Source: Chryseobacterium sp. CH25 (GTDB lineage Bacteria > Bacteroidota > Bacteroidia > Flavobacteriales > Weeksellaceae). Taken from it: a stretch of DNA of 64,000 nucleotides. The stretch lies in assembly GCF_004119455.1 (NCBI RefSeq), contig NZ_NRQT01000005.1:186001-250000 (forward strand). Reading direction: 5' to 3'. Of the stretch, positions 29,406 through 38,849 are shown piece after piece. The first letter of the stretch is position 1. Every line of letters begins with the position of its first letter. A model generated the notes under the pieces. The model ran no database searches, was not told the origin of the DNA, and worked only from the letters and a program-made list of their open reading frames with translations. The position numbers were made by a program, and so were the translations under genes.

Positions 29406-30146
29406 TTATTTAAAAATAGTATCGGGTGTATTCTTTCTGATGAAATTAAGAAACGCCTCTTCATCAAAATAGCCACTCTCATCTAAAATTTCAGGATTTA
29501 AAACGTCTGCTTCATTAGATCCATCCAATATTGTTTTTTCAATATTTCTTCCAGACTTTCCATCAATTTCATTATGGAGACTGATTAAATATTGGGAATA
29601 TATATTACCATTTGCAACAGTATAATGTCCGTTTTCTGCAATAAGAACTGAGGCTATATTTCCTTTAAAATAAGTTTTATGATCGTTACCAGATGCTCCA
29701 AATAGTATATTACAGGACAGATTTCCTGTACAATATAATGAACCGTTGACGATTACATTTTTCGCCTGTATATTTCCAATAACAATAAGCACAATATAGT
29801 CTTCCACAAAGAGATCTCCGGAAAGATTAATATCATTATCAAATAAAATAATTTTATAACCTTCACCATCCTCAGTTACTAAATTGAGAGAGGTTGAATC
29901 TTCATTCTCAGCAAGGATAATTGTAGGATCTTCATCTTCATCCGGTTGTAGAGAAGCAGCTTTAATTTTTTCTGCAGTTTCCTGATCCAGCATATCAAGA
30001 AATTCGGAAAGATTTTCTTCATCCAAAGAATGATCTCCAAACAGAGTAAAATCCAGAGCCGATGTAACCGTAGAATAAAAATCTTCTGATTGATTTTTTA
30101 GAGAAGCATATAACTGACCTTTTGTGAGTGGTTGTAGTTCTTTCAT
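29406..30146 (-). CDS. Bactofilin-like beta-helix protein of unknown function
   Basis: A 246-residue cytosolic protein. The first ~95 residues are acidic and helical. Residues ~100-205 show short repeating strands (GDLFVEDYIVLIVIGNIQAKNV, VNGSLYCTGNLSC, YFKGNIASVLIAENG, VANGNIYSQYLIS) with a turn-by-turn 'G.I.A.nv.v.G.l.' rhythm as in bactofilins (polymer-forming cytoskeletal proteins). The short C-terminal tail is ESGYFDEEAFLNFIRK. It starts 11 bp after the EamA transporter stop, so they probably form one transcript. The fold inference is moderate; the function is unknown. Confidence 0.55.
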   Translation of the reverse strand: MKELQPLTKGQLYASLKNQSEDFYSTVTSALDFTLFGDHSLDEENLSEFLDMLDQETAEKIKAASLQPDEDEDPTIILAENEDSTSLNLVTEDGEGYKIILFDNDINLSGDLFVEDYIVLIVIGNIQAKNVIVNGSLYCTGNLSCNILFGASGNDHKTYFKGNIASVLIAENGHYTVANGNIYSQYLISLHNEIDGKSGRNIEKTILDGSNEADVLNPEILDESGYFDEEAFLNFIRKNTPDTIFK

Positions 30147-30157
30147 AATTTTAAATG

Positions 30158-31036
30158 TTAAGCATGAACTGCATTTTTTCGGTCAGAAATAACATTCAGG
30201 GTAACTCCTAATAAAATCAGGGTAATCCCAATCAGTAAGTTGGTGGTGAACTTTTCATTAAACATAAATACACTTACCATTACAGCAACTACCGGTTCCA
30301 GTGCTCCTAAAATAGCAACCGGAGTAGAACCAATACTTTTAATAGCATACACCAGACATAAACTGGAAATAACCGTAGTAAGCAAAGCAAAAATAAGGAA
30401 GTTAATAAAAATAGTCATCGAAGGAATCGAAAATGATTGATGCCCAATAACTGACTTACTCATAAAGAACAGAGAGGTAAAAAGCATAGAGTAGAAGGTA
30501 AGCTTAAACCCTGAAACTTTCAATTTTGATTTATTTACAATCACCATATAAAGAGCATAAAACAATGAACTGAGCATTACAATTCCCAATCCTGCAAAAT
30601 TGATTTCAAAACCATTTCCTTTCAGACATAAAACAATAACTCCGGCAAAGGCCAGAAATAATGAAACAATAGATAATTTAGAGAGTTTCTCTTTATAAAA
30701 GAAAAACATAATCAATGCTACGATCACCGGATAAATAAATAGTACAGTGGATGCAATTCCTGGGGTGAGAAAATCATATCCTATAAATAGAAATTCTGAG
30801 GAAAGGGCATAGCATATTCCCAAGATGGCTAATATTAAGGCTTCCTTTTTGTTGATTCTGAAATTTTGTTTAGAATAGATGAGATAAGCTCCAATCATGA
30901 GAGCTGAAAAGAAAAACCTGTAAAACAGTGTAATATCCATTGAAAAACGAGCCTGCTTAATTGGCAGGATAAAAATCGGAATCAATCCGTATGAAACCGC
31001 TGACAAAACGCCCAATAAATAACCTCTAAGTTTCAT
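30158..31036 (-). CDS. EamA/DMT-family transporter
   Basis: A 292-residue inner-membrane protein with ten hydrophobic segments in two five-helix EamA halves. I start it at 31036 (MKLRGYLLGVLSAVSYG), as the 16 upstream codons run back into the neighbouring terminator. Typical features are the N-terminal 'AVSYGLIPIF', 'TPGIASTVLFIYPVIVALIMFFFYKEKLS' at the end of half one, and 'ALEPVVAVMVSVFMFNEKFT' at the end of half two. Family members export small metabolites or amino acids. The substrate is unknown. It is followed closely by the bactofilin-like gene. Confidence 0.85.
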   Translation of the reverse strand: MKLRGYLLGVLSAVSYGLIPIFILPIKQARFSMDITLFYRFFFSALMIGAYLIYSKQNFRINKKEALILAILGICYALSSEFLFIGYDFLTPGIASTVLFIYPVIVALIMFFFYKEKLSKLSIVSLFLAFAGVIVLCLKGNGFEINFAGLGIVMLSSLFYALYMVIVNKSKLKVSGFKLTFYSMLFTSLFFMSKSVIGHQSFSIPSMTIFINFLIFALLTTVISSLCLVYAIKSIGSTPVAILGALEPVVAVMVSVFMFNEKFTTNLLIGITLILLGVTLNVISDRKNAVHA

Positions 31037-31066
31037 TTGCTTTTGATAGTATATAGTTTTTAAAAC

Positions 31067-31099
31067 AAAAAACCACTGAATCAATCAGTGGTTTTTTTT
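31067..31099 (-). terminator. Terminator after the alpha-oxoamine synthase gene
   Basis: An AAAACCACTGA/TCAGTGGTTTT stem with T-tracts on both strands. It lies between the minus-strand gene ending at 31113 and the EamA gene. Confidence 0.85.
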
Positions 31100-31112
31100 A
31101 TTTTGTTAAAGA

Positions 31113-32387
31113 TTAGATCGGTTTGAAACTTAATCCCTGTTCCTGCAGTAATATTTGTTCCTGCTCTTTATAGTAACCACTTACTAGTTTATCGTGAATT
31201 GCTTCAAACGCTGCCAGAGTTTCATTAATCTCAGCATCTGTATGAGAAGCGGTAGGAATCAGTCTTAAAAGAATCATTCCCTTCGGAATTACCGGATATA
31301 CCACTACTGAAGTAAAGATTCCGTAATTTTCTCTAAGGTCTTTTACCAGTAGAGTCGCTTCAACAGGAGTTCCCTGCATCATTACCGGAGTTACACAAGT
31401 ATTGGTATCACCAATGTTGAATCCTCTATCTCTTAATCCGTTCTGTAGTTTAGCTACATTTTCCCAAAGTTTAGCTTTGATCTCAGGTCTTGATCTCAAA
31501 AGCTCCAATCTTTTTAATCCTCCAATTACCATTGGCATTGTAAGAGATTTTGCAAAGATTTGTGATCTTAAGTTGAACTTCAGGTATCTGATGATTTCTT
31601 TGTCACCTGCAAGGAATGCTCCGAAACCTGCCATTGATTTTGCAAAAGTAGAGAAATATACATCAATCTGATCTGTACAATCCTGCTCTTCACCAACTCC
31701 GGCACCTGTTTTACCTAATGTTCCGAAACCGTGAGCATCATCTACTAAAAGTCTGAACTGATATTTTGATTTAAGTTCGCAGATCTCTTTAATTTTTCCC
31801 TGCTGTCCTCTCATTCCGAAAACTCCTTCAGTAATCACAAGAATTCCTCCTCCTGTTTCTTCTGCTACTTTAGTAGCTCTCTGAAGGTTTTTTTCAAGAC
31901 TCGCCATATCGTTATGCTTGTAGGTAAATCTTTTACCTGAATGAAGTCTTACTCCATCCACGATGCAGGCATGAGAATCCATATCATAAACAATTACATC
32001 ATTTCTGCTTACCAAAGCATCAATGGTAGAAACCATTCCCTGGTAACCGAAATTCAATAAATATGCTGATTCTTTTTGTACGAAGTCTGCCAATTCTCTT
32101 TCCAACTGAAGGTGCTGATCTGTTTCTCCAGACATCGCTCTTGCTCCCATTGGATAGAACATTCCGTATTCTGCAGCCGCCTTTGCATCTGCTTCTATTA
32201 CTTCAGGGTGATTACATAACCCTAAATAATCATTGGCACTCCAGAAAATTACTTCTCTACCCTGAAATTGCATCCTCGGGCCGATAGGTCCCTCTAGTCT
32301 TGGGAAAATAAAATATCCTTCTCCGTAATCTGCAAATTGTCCAAGAGGTCCTGGATTTTCTTTTATTCTTTCAAAAATATCCAACAT
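31113..32387 (-). CDS. Alpha-oxoamine synthase family enzyme, likely cysteate (or serine) fatty acyltransferase
   Basis: A 424-residue PLP enzyme of the KBL/AONS/serine palmitoyltransferase family. It carries the family N-terminus with WSANDYLGLCNHPEV, GARAMSGETDQHLQLE, the cofactor-binding DDAHGFGTLGKTG and the Schiff-base lysine in FAKSMAGFGAF near residue 250. The GPIGPRMQF segment is like that of bacterial sphingolipid and sulfonolipid enzymes. In flavobacteria this family includes the acyltransferase that condenses cysteate with a fatty acyl group to begin capnine synthesis, as well as serine palmitoyltransferase. The cysteine-synthase-like gene just upstream on the same strand favours cysteate. 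A terminator between the two suggests separate but adjacent transcription units. The family is firm; the substrate is inferred. Confidence 0.85.
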   Translation of the reverse strand: MLDIFERIKENPGPLGQFADYGEGYFIFPRLEGPIGPRMQFQGREVIFWSANDYLGLCNHPEVIEADAKAAAEYGMFYPMGARAMSGETDQHLQLERELADFVQKESAYLLNFGYQGMVSTIDALVSRNDVIVYDMDSHACIVDGVRLHSGKRFTYKHNDMASLEKNLQRATKVAEETGGGILVITEGVFGMRGQQGKIKEICELKSKYQFRLLVDDAHGFGTLGKTGAGVGEEQDCTDQIDVYFSTFAKSMAGFGAFLAGDKEIIRYLKFNLRSQIFAKSLTMPMVIGGLKRLELLRSRPEIKAKLWENVAKLQNGLRDRGFNIGDTNTCVTPVMMQGTPVEATLLVKDLRENYGIFTSVVVYPVIPKGMILLRLIPTASHTDAEINETLAAFEAIHDKLVSGYYKEQEQILLQEQGLSFKPI

Positions 32388-32405
32388 TGTATCGTAATTT
32401 TTAAG

Positions 32406-32445
32406 TAAAAAAGCCTTTTTTGTAGAACACGCAAAAGGCTTTATT
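32406..32445 (-). terminator. Terminator between the two PLP-enzyme genes
   Basis: An AAAGCC-type stem (AAAGCCTTTT / AAAAGGCTTT) with a T-run on the minus strand, 3' of the cysteine-synthase-like gene. Confidence 0.7.
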
Positions 32446-32467
32446 GTATCGTGATTTTATTTTATTT

Positions 32468-33505
32468 CTATTTAATGAACTCAGTCTTGAAGACTTCGTC
32501 ATAATTGTGGACACAGTTGTTAACAAATCCCTGTTCGGCCATCCATTTATCACTGTATACTTTCGTGATGTATCTTGAACCGTGGTCAGGATAGATTAAA
32601 ACAACCACATCATTTTCTGTTAATTCGTGAGAATTTGCATATTGCATGAGTCCCTGAGTCACAGCTCCTGTAGTATAACCTCCCATAATTGCTTCTTTTA
32701 AAGCAATTTCACGGGTTCTGTACGCGGCCATTTCATCATTTACTCTTACAAACTCATCTACCTTATCGAAAAGAAGTGCAGAAGGGATTAAATTTTTTCC
32801 CATTCCTTCAATCTGATAAGGGTGTACATCTTCCTTGTGAATCTCACCTGTCTCGTGATAGCTTTTTAATATAGAACCATCTGCATCCACCCCAATAATT
32901 TTAATATCCGGGTTTTTCTCCTTCAAAAACTTTGCTGAACCAGATAAAGTACCTCCTGTTCCGGTACAGGCAAAAAGGTGAGTGATCTTACCTTCTGTCT
33001 GTTCCCAGATTTCAGGACCTGTGGTCTGGTAATGGGCATCAATATTCAGTTCATTAAAGTACTGATTGATGTAAATAGAATTGGGAGTTTCCAAAGCGAT
33101 TCTTTTCGCTACTTCATAATAAGATCTAGGATCATCCGCCGGTACATTGGCAGGACATATATAAACAGTAGCTCCTAGAGCTTTAAGATAAGCAATCTTT
33201 TCAGGTTTTGTTTTGTCGCTTACCGCGAGAATACATTTATATCCCTTAATGATACATACCATTGCAATAGAAAACCCAGTGTTTCCGGAAGTAGTTTCTA
33301 CAACTACAGAATCTTCTTTCAATAAGCCTCTCTCCTCTGCGTTCTCTATAATATGAAGTGCGATTCGGTCTTTGGTGGAATGTCCAGGATTATATGATTC
33401 TAACTTGGCGTATACGGTTGCTGGAATATCTTTTGTAACAGTATTTAGCTTCACCATAGGAGTATGTCCTATTAGGCCAAGAATATTATCGTAAACATTA
33501 CTCAT
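32468..33505 (-). CDS. Cysteine-synthase-family PLP enzyme, candidate cysteate synthase
   Basis: A 345-residue fold type II PLP enzyme. The cofactor lysine lies in NPGHSTKDRIAL near residue 45, the substrate loop is VETTSGNTGFSIAMV near 70, and the phosphate-binding loop ACTGTGGTLSG near 180. It has the overall look of CysK/CysM/CBS but is ~30-40 residues longer at the C-terminus (WMAEQGFVNNCVHNYDEVFK) and has HST instead of the common GSV/FSV before KDR. Its neighbour is an acyltransferase of the type that uses cysteate, so it may use sulfite to make cysteate for sulfonolipids. Plain cysteine synthase or cystathionine beta-synthase activity is the alternative. An exact TATTTTTG -7 element lies at 33536-33543 (minus). 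Confidence 0.82.
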   Translation of the reverse strand: MSNVYDNILGLIGHTPMVKLNTVTKDIPATVYAKLESYNPGHSTKDRIALHIIENAEERGLLKEDSVVVETTSGNTGFSIAMVCIIKGYKCILAVSDKTKPEKIAYLKALGATVYICPANVPADDPRSYYEVAKRIALETPNSIYINQYFNELNIDAHYQTTGPEIWEQTEGKITHLFACTGTGGTLSGSAKFLKEKNPDIKIIGVDADGSILKSYHETGEIHKEDVHPYQIEGMGKNLIPSALLFDKVDEFVRVNDEMAAYRTREIALKEAIMGGYTTGAVTQGLMQYANSHELTENDVVVLIYPDHGSRYITKVYSDKWMAEQGFVNNCVHNYDEVFKTEFIK

Positions 33506-33727
33506 TATTTGTTATTTTCAATAAAAATCTGACTGCAAAAATACAAAAAAATAAATAATTACTAAACTTTTGTTTGATTTCTAGGGCTTCGTTTTGTAAA
33601 AATATATTTTCCTGTTTACAGTATTAGCAGGAGTTTAATCGCAAATTCTGCGCCAAGTTTTTAAATTTTGTTAAAAACAATATAAAATAATATAAAAGCC
33701 TTATTTTCGCATAATTGATTTAATACT

Positions 33728-36700
33728 ATGAAAAATTGGACTTTTAGGCAATGGAACACCGTTTTAGGATGGGTGATTTTCGTCATTGCGTTTTTCACGT
33801 ACTTGTCCACAATAGAACCCAATTTCAGTTTTTGGGATTGTGGTGAGTACATTTCTTCTGCAGTAAAACTTGAAGTAACGCACGCTCCCGGAGCGGCTTT
33901 ATTCCAGATAGTGGGTGCCGTGGCAGCCATTTTTGCATTAGGGAAAGGCGAAAATTACTCCATCGTAATCAACGCGATGTCTGCATTGTTCAGCGCACTG
34001 ACTATTTTATTTTTGTTTTGGACCATCACTCATTTTGTGAGAAGATTGCTGAACAAAGATTTTGAAGAAATTACAAAACATCAGGAAATCTCTATCTTAT
34101 TTGCTGGAGCGGTAGGTGCACTTTGTTTCACCTTCTCAGATACCTTCTGGTTTTCAGCGGTAGAAGGAGAGGTGTACTCAATGGCTTCTATGTTTATCGC
34201 GCTTTTGGTCTGGTTGATTACGAAATGGGAAAATGAGTATCAGGCAGCAGACAGTGAGAGATGGATTATTCTGATTTTCTTCGTTTTAGGACTTTCCGTT
34301 GGGGTACACATGATGTGTATGCTGGCGACTCCTATGGTATGTCTTGTATATTATGCAAGAAACTATAAGTTTACCTGGAAGAATTTTATCCTGGCAAACC
34401 TTATTACATTAGGAATTTTGATCATCGTTTTCAAAATTATTTTCCCTTTGATCATGACCATGTTCGGAAGACTGGAAATTTTCTTTGTAAATGGTTTAGG
34501 ACTTCCTTTCCACTCAGGAACTATTGCCGCATTTATTATCATGGTAGCGATCTGCTATTTCCTGATTAAATATGCGAGAAAGGCAAAAAAGAATATTTAT
34601 CAAACCGCTGCTTTGTCTGTGGTTTTTATGATGATTGGTTTCTCTTGCTGGATGGTAATTCCGATCAGAGCGAATGCTAATCCGCCAATGAACCTTAATG
34701 ATCCGGATACTGCTATTGGTATGTTGGATTATTATAACAGAGAGCAATATGGTGACTGGCCAACGATTTACGGACAGAACTATACGGCTTTCCTTGATGC
34801 TAACGGAATTCAAAAGAACGAAGATGGCAGTTTTAAAACAAAAAAGACCGGAGAAATCTACGAAAAAGATGAAAAAACCGGGACATACAGAAAAACCGGA
34901 GACCGATTCAACTATATTTTCAGCCAGTCTCAGGTGAGCTTAATGCCAAGAATGTTTAATGAGGATAAAGATGTAATGGCAAACTACATTTCGATGTATG
35001 GTGCTCCTGATTTTACATTCAATTATGCGAATGAAGATGTGGCAGATAACCCGCAGGCTAAGCAGATCTTTGATGAATTAAGAGCTAAATATGATGATAA
35101 ATCGATTACAGCTGCAGATTATTTAAAAGTAAAACCTTACAACCTTATCAATGTTCAGAAGCCTTCATTGCTTCAGAATATGGATTATTTTATTTCTTTC
35201 CAGAATGGCTATTACTTTGTAAGATACCTGTTGTGGAACTATGTTGGAAGACAGAATGATCTTGAAGGAAATATGGAAAGCACAAAAGGAAACTGGATTT
35301 CCGGAATTCCTTTTATCGATAATGTAAATGTAGGAAATCAGGATAAAATGCCTGCTAAATTCAAAAATGAAAGTACAGTAGCATTTTTCTTCTTACCATT
35401 AATTTTAGGGTTAATCGGGTTCTTTTTCCAACTGAACAGAGATTTTGGAAGATTCTACGCTTTATTATCTTTATTCATTATTACAAGTGTCGGAATTATT
35501 TTCTACACAGGGGTAAAACCTTTTGAGCCAAGAGAAAGAGATTATGCAATGGTAGGTTCATTCTATGCTTTTGCAATCTGGATCGGATTGGGTGCCGGAG
35601 CTATTTTATGGTTTGTACAGTCTAAAATCAAATCTAACGGTGCTAATATTGCACTGGGAGTTGTATTGTTAGGTGTTCCTTTCATGATGGGCTTCCAGAA
35701 CTACAATGTTCACAATAGAAGCAACAGATATACTGCCTATGACTATGCTTATTCAGTATTAAAATCATTACCAAAGAACGATATTTTATTCGTGTATGGT
35801 GATAATGACACCTATCCGGTTTGGGCAATCCAGGAAACGGAAAGATTCAGAGATGATGTGAAAGTGGTAAACTTTACCCTTGCTTCAACACCTTGGAACC
35901 TTGATCAGATCAAGAGAAGAACCTACAATGCGATGGGAATTCCAAGTGAACTGACTCACGAAGATTACAGAGACGGAGTAAACGACCAGATCTATATGAT
36001 GAAGAAGGAAGACTGGGAAGGAGTTTTCTCTATGTTGAAAGAACAGGGAGTTCCCGATACAGAATTCAAAGACTTCAGAAAATATCTTACACAGGATTCT
36101 TTAACTCTGAAAGATGCGATTAAGTTTATCAAATTCAAATCTCCTGAAAAAGATCAGTTATTGAAAATGTACTTCGGAGAAGAGAAATATGAGAAATATA
36201 ACATTCTTCCGGTAAACAAATTTATTCTTCCTGTTAATAAAGAAAATGCTTTAAAAGCTGGAATTATCAATCAGGCAGATCTTCCGAACGTAGCCAATCA
36301 GATCATTATTACTTACAAAGGAAATACATTATACAAAAACAACCTGATTTTAATGGATCTGTTAGCGAATTTCGATTGGAAACGTCCAATCAACTTCTCT
36401 TCAGGAGGTATTTATGACAGCGAGAATATTTTCTATCTAAACGATTATCTTCAGTTTGACGGATTCAGTTACAGATTAATCCCAATCCAGACGTTACCAT
36501 CAGCAGACGGAGATATGGGAAGAGTAGATGCCAACAATCTTTATAATGTAGTGAAAAACTTCAGATGGGGTAACTTTAAAGATTTAAGCGCTCACTTTGA
36601 TGAAACAGCAACGTCTAACATCATCAGCTACAGAATGTCAGCAAGCAGAGCAGCTTCAGCATTGGCATTAAGCGGACAGAAAGCTAAAGCATTAGAAATC

Positions 36701-37213
36701 CTGGATCTTGCAGCCAAAGAAATTCCTGCAGAAAAATACAATGATCCACGTTCATTAAGCTCAATTGTTACCGGATATATCATCGCAGGACAGGAGCAAA
36801 AAGGATTACAGCTGGCAGAAGTGCTTAAAAAAGGAATCTTTGATGAGTATGATTATTACTTAAGTCTTTCTAAGGCAGATCAAAGCTACGTAAGAAGACA
36901 GATGAGAACAAAACCAATGGAATATTCTCTTGTTGTAGCAGCGGTTACAGATGCTTATACCAAGATTGGACAAAAAGAAAAAGCATATGCTTATCTGGTA
37001 AAATCCATTGAACCGATTGATAAAAAATTCAATGCTTTTGTGAAGGAACTTCAGCAGATGGGCAAAGAAAAAGCAATGAAAGAATCTGAAGATGTTCAAA
37101 AGATTACACCATTCTACCAATATTTATTTGATGTAATGGAGCCTTTTGATTCAACGTATTCTAAAGAAAAAGAAAATCAGATCACTTCAGCGATTATCAA
37201 AGCAACACAATAA
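33728..37213 (+). CDS. DUF2723 / glycosyltransferase family 117 membrane protein
   Basis: A 1161-residue GT-C type integral membrane protein. The N-terminal DUF2723 region has the conserved FWDCGEYISSAVKLEVTHAPG loop near residue 38, with the Asp/Glu pair typical of the catalytic first loop, and ~12 membrane segments in all. A second conserved block RERDYAMVGSFYAFAIWIG lies near 600. The last ~450 residues are soluble, with repeat-like helices near the end (ASALALSGQKAKALEILDLA). The family is thought to transfer mannose or another sugar from a lipid carrier to proteins in the periplasm. The next gene is another GT-C like protein. A UUCG-loop terminator follows. Confidence 0.9.
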   Translation: MKNWTFRQWNTVLGWVIFVIAFFTYLSTIEPNFSFWDCGEYISSAVKLEVTHAPGAALFQIVGAVAAIFALGKGENYSIVINAMSALFSALTILFLFWTITHFVRRLLNKDFEEITKHQEISILFAGAVGALCFTFSDTFWFSAVEGEVYSMASMFIALLVWLITKWENEYQAADSERWIILIFFVLGLSVGVHMMCMLATPMVCLVYYARNYKFTWKNFILANLITLGILIIVFKIIFPLIMTMFGRLEIFFVNGLGLPFHSGTIAAFIIMVAICYFLIKYARKAKKNIYQTAALSVVFMMIGFSCWMVIPIRANANPPMNLNDPDTAIGMLDYYNREQYGDWPTIYGQNYTAFLDANGIQKNEDGSFKTKKTGEIYEKDEKTGTYRKTGDRFNYIFSQSQVSLMPRMFNEDKDVMANYISMYGAPDFTFNYANEDVADNPQAKQIFDELRAKYDDKSITAADYLKVKPYNLINVQKPSLLQNMDYFISFQNGYYFVRYLLWNYVGRQNDLEGNMESTKGNWISGIPFIDNVNVGNQDKMPAKFKNESTVAFFFLPLILGLIGFFFQLNRDFGRFYALLSLFIITSVGIIFYTGVKPFEPRERDYAMVGSFYAFAIWIGLGAGAILWFVQSKIKSNGANIALGVVLLGVPFMMGFQNYNVHNRSNRYTAYDYAYSVLKSLPKNDILFVYGDNDTYPVWAIQETERFRDDVKVVNFTLASTPWNLDQIKRRTYNAMGIPSELTHEDYRDGVNDQIYMMKKEDWEGVFSMLKEQGVPDTEFKDFRKYLTQDSLTLKDAIKFIKFKSPEKDQLLKMYFGEEKYEKYNILPVNKFILPVNKENALKAGIINQADLPNVANQIIITYKGNTLYKNNLILMDLLANFDWKRPINFSSGGIYDSENIFYLNDYLQFDGFSYRLIPIQTLPSADGDMGRVDANNLYNVVKNFRWGNFKDLSAHFDETATSNIISYRMSASRAASALALSGQKAKALEILDLAAKEIPAEKYNDPRSLSSIVTGYIIAGQEQKGLQLAEVLKKGIFDEYDYYLSLSKADQSYVRRQMRTKPMEYSLVVAAVTDAYTKIGQKEKAYAYLVKSIEPIDKKFNAFVKELQQMGKEKAMKESEDVQKITPFYQYLFDVMEPFDSTYSKEKENQITSAIIKATQ

Positions 37214-37221
37214 AACATTTT

Positions 37222-37251
37222 TAAAAACGGAACTTCGGTTCCGTTTTTTGT
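37222..37251 (+). terminator. Terminator with TTCG tetraloop after the DUF2723 gene
   Basis: AACGGAAC-TTCG-GTTCCGTT followed by TTTTTG; a very stable hairpin. Confidence 0.9.
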
Positions 37252-37253
37252 TA

Positions 37254-37284
37254 TTGGGAATCCTGAATTTTAAGATTATATTTG
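37254..37284 (+). promoter_or_regulatory. Bacteroidota-type promoter for the 37.3 kb glycosyltransferase gene
   Basis: TTG at 37254-37256, a 20-nt spacer and an exact TATATTTG at 37277-37284, with the ATG at 37303. It starts right after the preceding terminator. Confidence 0.7.
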
Positions 37285-37302
37285 TGGAACTAAAAAAGCA
37301 TA

Positions 37303-38789
37303 ATGGCTGAAACACAGAATAGCAGGTTCCCAATCTATGCCGTAATTGTTACGGTTATTTTTAAACTACTTTTTTTATTGACGCACTACATTCAGGAAGA
37401 TGCTTTCATCACCTGGAGAGTAGCCCAGAACCTACTGGATTATGGAGTGATTGGTTTCAATGGTGATACTAAGATTTCAGCTTCTACAACGCATTTATAC
37501 GTTTTTGTGTCTTATATTTTCAACCTTATTTTTGGGAAGGAAAACTTTATTGAACCGCTTTTAATTTTTAATTCTATCCTGTTTACCATAGGAACATTAT
37601 TTCTATCTCATCTGGTTCTTAAAAATCCCTGGCATAAAGCTATTTTTATTTTTTTAATTGGAATTTTACCACCGGCAATCAAGATCTCAATCCTTGGAAT
37701 GGAATACGGAATCCTGTTCTTTCTGGAAATGTCTTTGTTATACTATGGTTTCAACAAAGGAAAAAATGGGTATTGACGCTTCTTCCAATCCTGATTATGT
37801 TTACCCGAATTGATACTGTTATTTTCCTTGGAATTGTATTTCTTGTGGATCTTTTCTGGAACAGAAAAATCAGATGGAGCTATATTTTTGGTGGAATTTT
37901 AGGTGTTTTATCAACGCTTGCTTTCAATTGGTTTTACTTTGGAGAAGTAGTGAATAACACGATTACCGCTAAAAAATTACTTTACGAACAACAATTGACT
38001 TTCGGCGAACACTTTGATTATTTTCTGGTAAGTTTTGGGAATTTCTGGGGAATGCTGAAAGTTCCGGGAGCTTTCAATCCAATCACGGTAATCGTTCTTA
38101 TTTTTGAACTTCTTTGCTTTATTTATCTGATCAGACAAAGAGAAAAGAGAAATTATTTCCTGTGGATCATCTTTATTTTTGGATGGGCAAAGCAGATTAT
38201 CTTTATCTCCCAAAAAAGCTTATTCGATTGGTACTATTGGGTTCCACAGCTGTTACTTTTTGTTCCGGTTCTTATTTTTGTATTGGAGCAGAAGGAGAGA
38301 AGAAATCTATGGTTATCATTACTTATTATATTTTATATTGTTCCGATGTTGGCTTTCCAAACGATTCATTCCATTGCAACAGGAAATGGAGAGTGGAATT
38401 ATAGGAGAACAATCGGTACTTTTTTGAATCAATATGAGAAAGATAAAAACCAATGGATTTTATTGGAACCTGCAGGGTATGTTCCTTATTTTTCAGGACT
38501 AAAAACGATTGATGAAGTTGGATTAGTTGACAAGCAGATTCAGGAAGAAATCAAAAAAGATAAAACAAACTACTGGATCAACACCGTTAAAAACAGAAAA
38601 CCTAAATATCTGCTTTCATACCAGAATTTATATGAAGGTAAAAATGCAGACTATTATCAAACCCATTATAAATTATTAAAAGAATTCAGGGTAAAAGATC
38701 ACCTGAAAAGTGATAATAAAATCCTGGAAAAAATCTACAACCTAAAACCTTCCGGTACGGATTATAACTTATATATAAGAGTAGATTAA
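37303..38789 (+). pseudogene. GT-C-like membrane glycosyltransferase, split by one frameshift as sequenced
   Basis: The first frame (37303-37776) encodes the N-terminus with the loop motif YIQEDAFITWRVAQNLLDYG near residue 30, which is the 'EDAfit.R.A.nl..G' catalytic-loop pattern of GT-C proteins. The second frame (from about 37764) continues at once with KKWVLTLLPILIMFTRIDT. One extra A in the A6 run at 37761-37766 joins them into a 495-residue protein with ~10 membrane helices and a C-terminal soluble domain. It probably moves a sugar from a polyprenyl carrier at the periplasmic face. A promoter and intact flanks suggest a working gene with a consensus error. Confidence 0.75.
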
Positions 38790-38849
38790 AAATATAATAT
38801 TTAAACGTAGACTCCTGCAACCCATTATCTAAAACCTAATACCCAAGTT

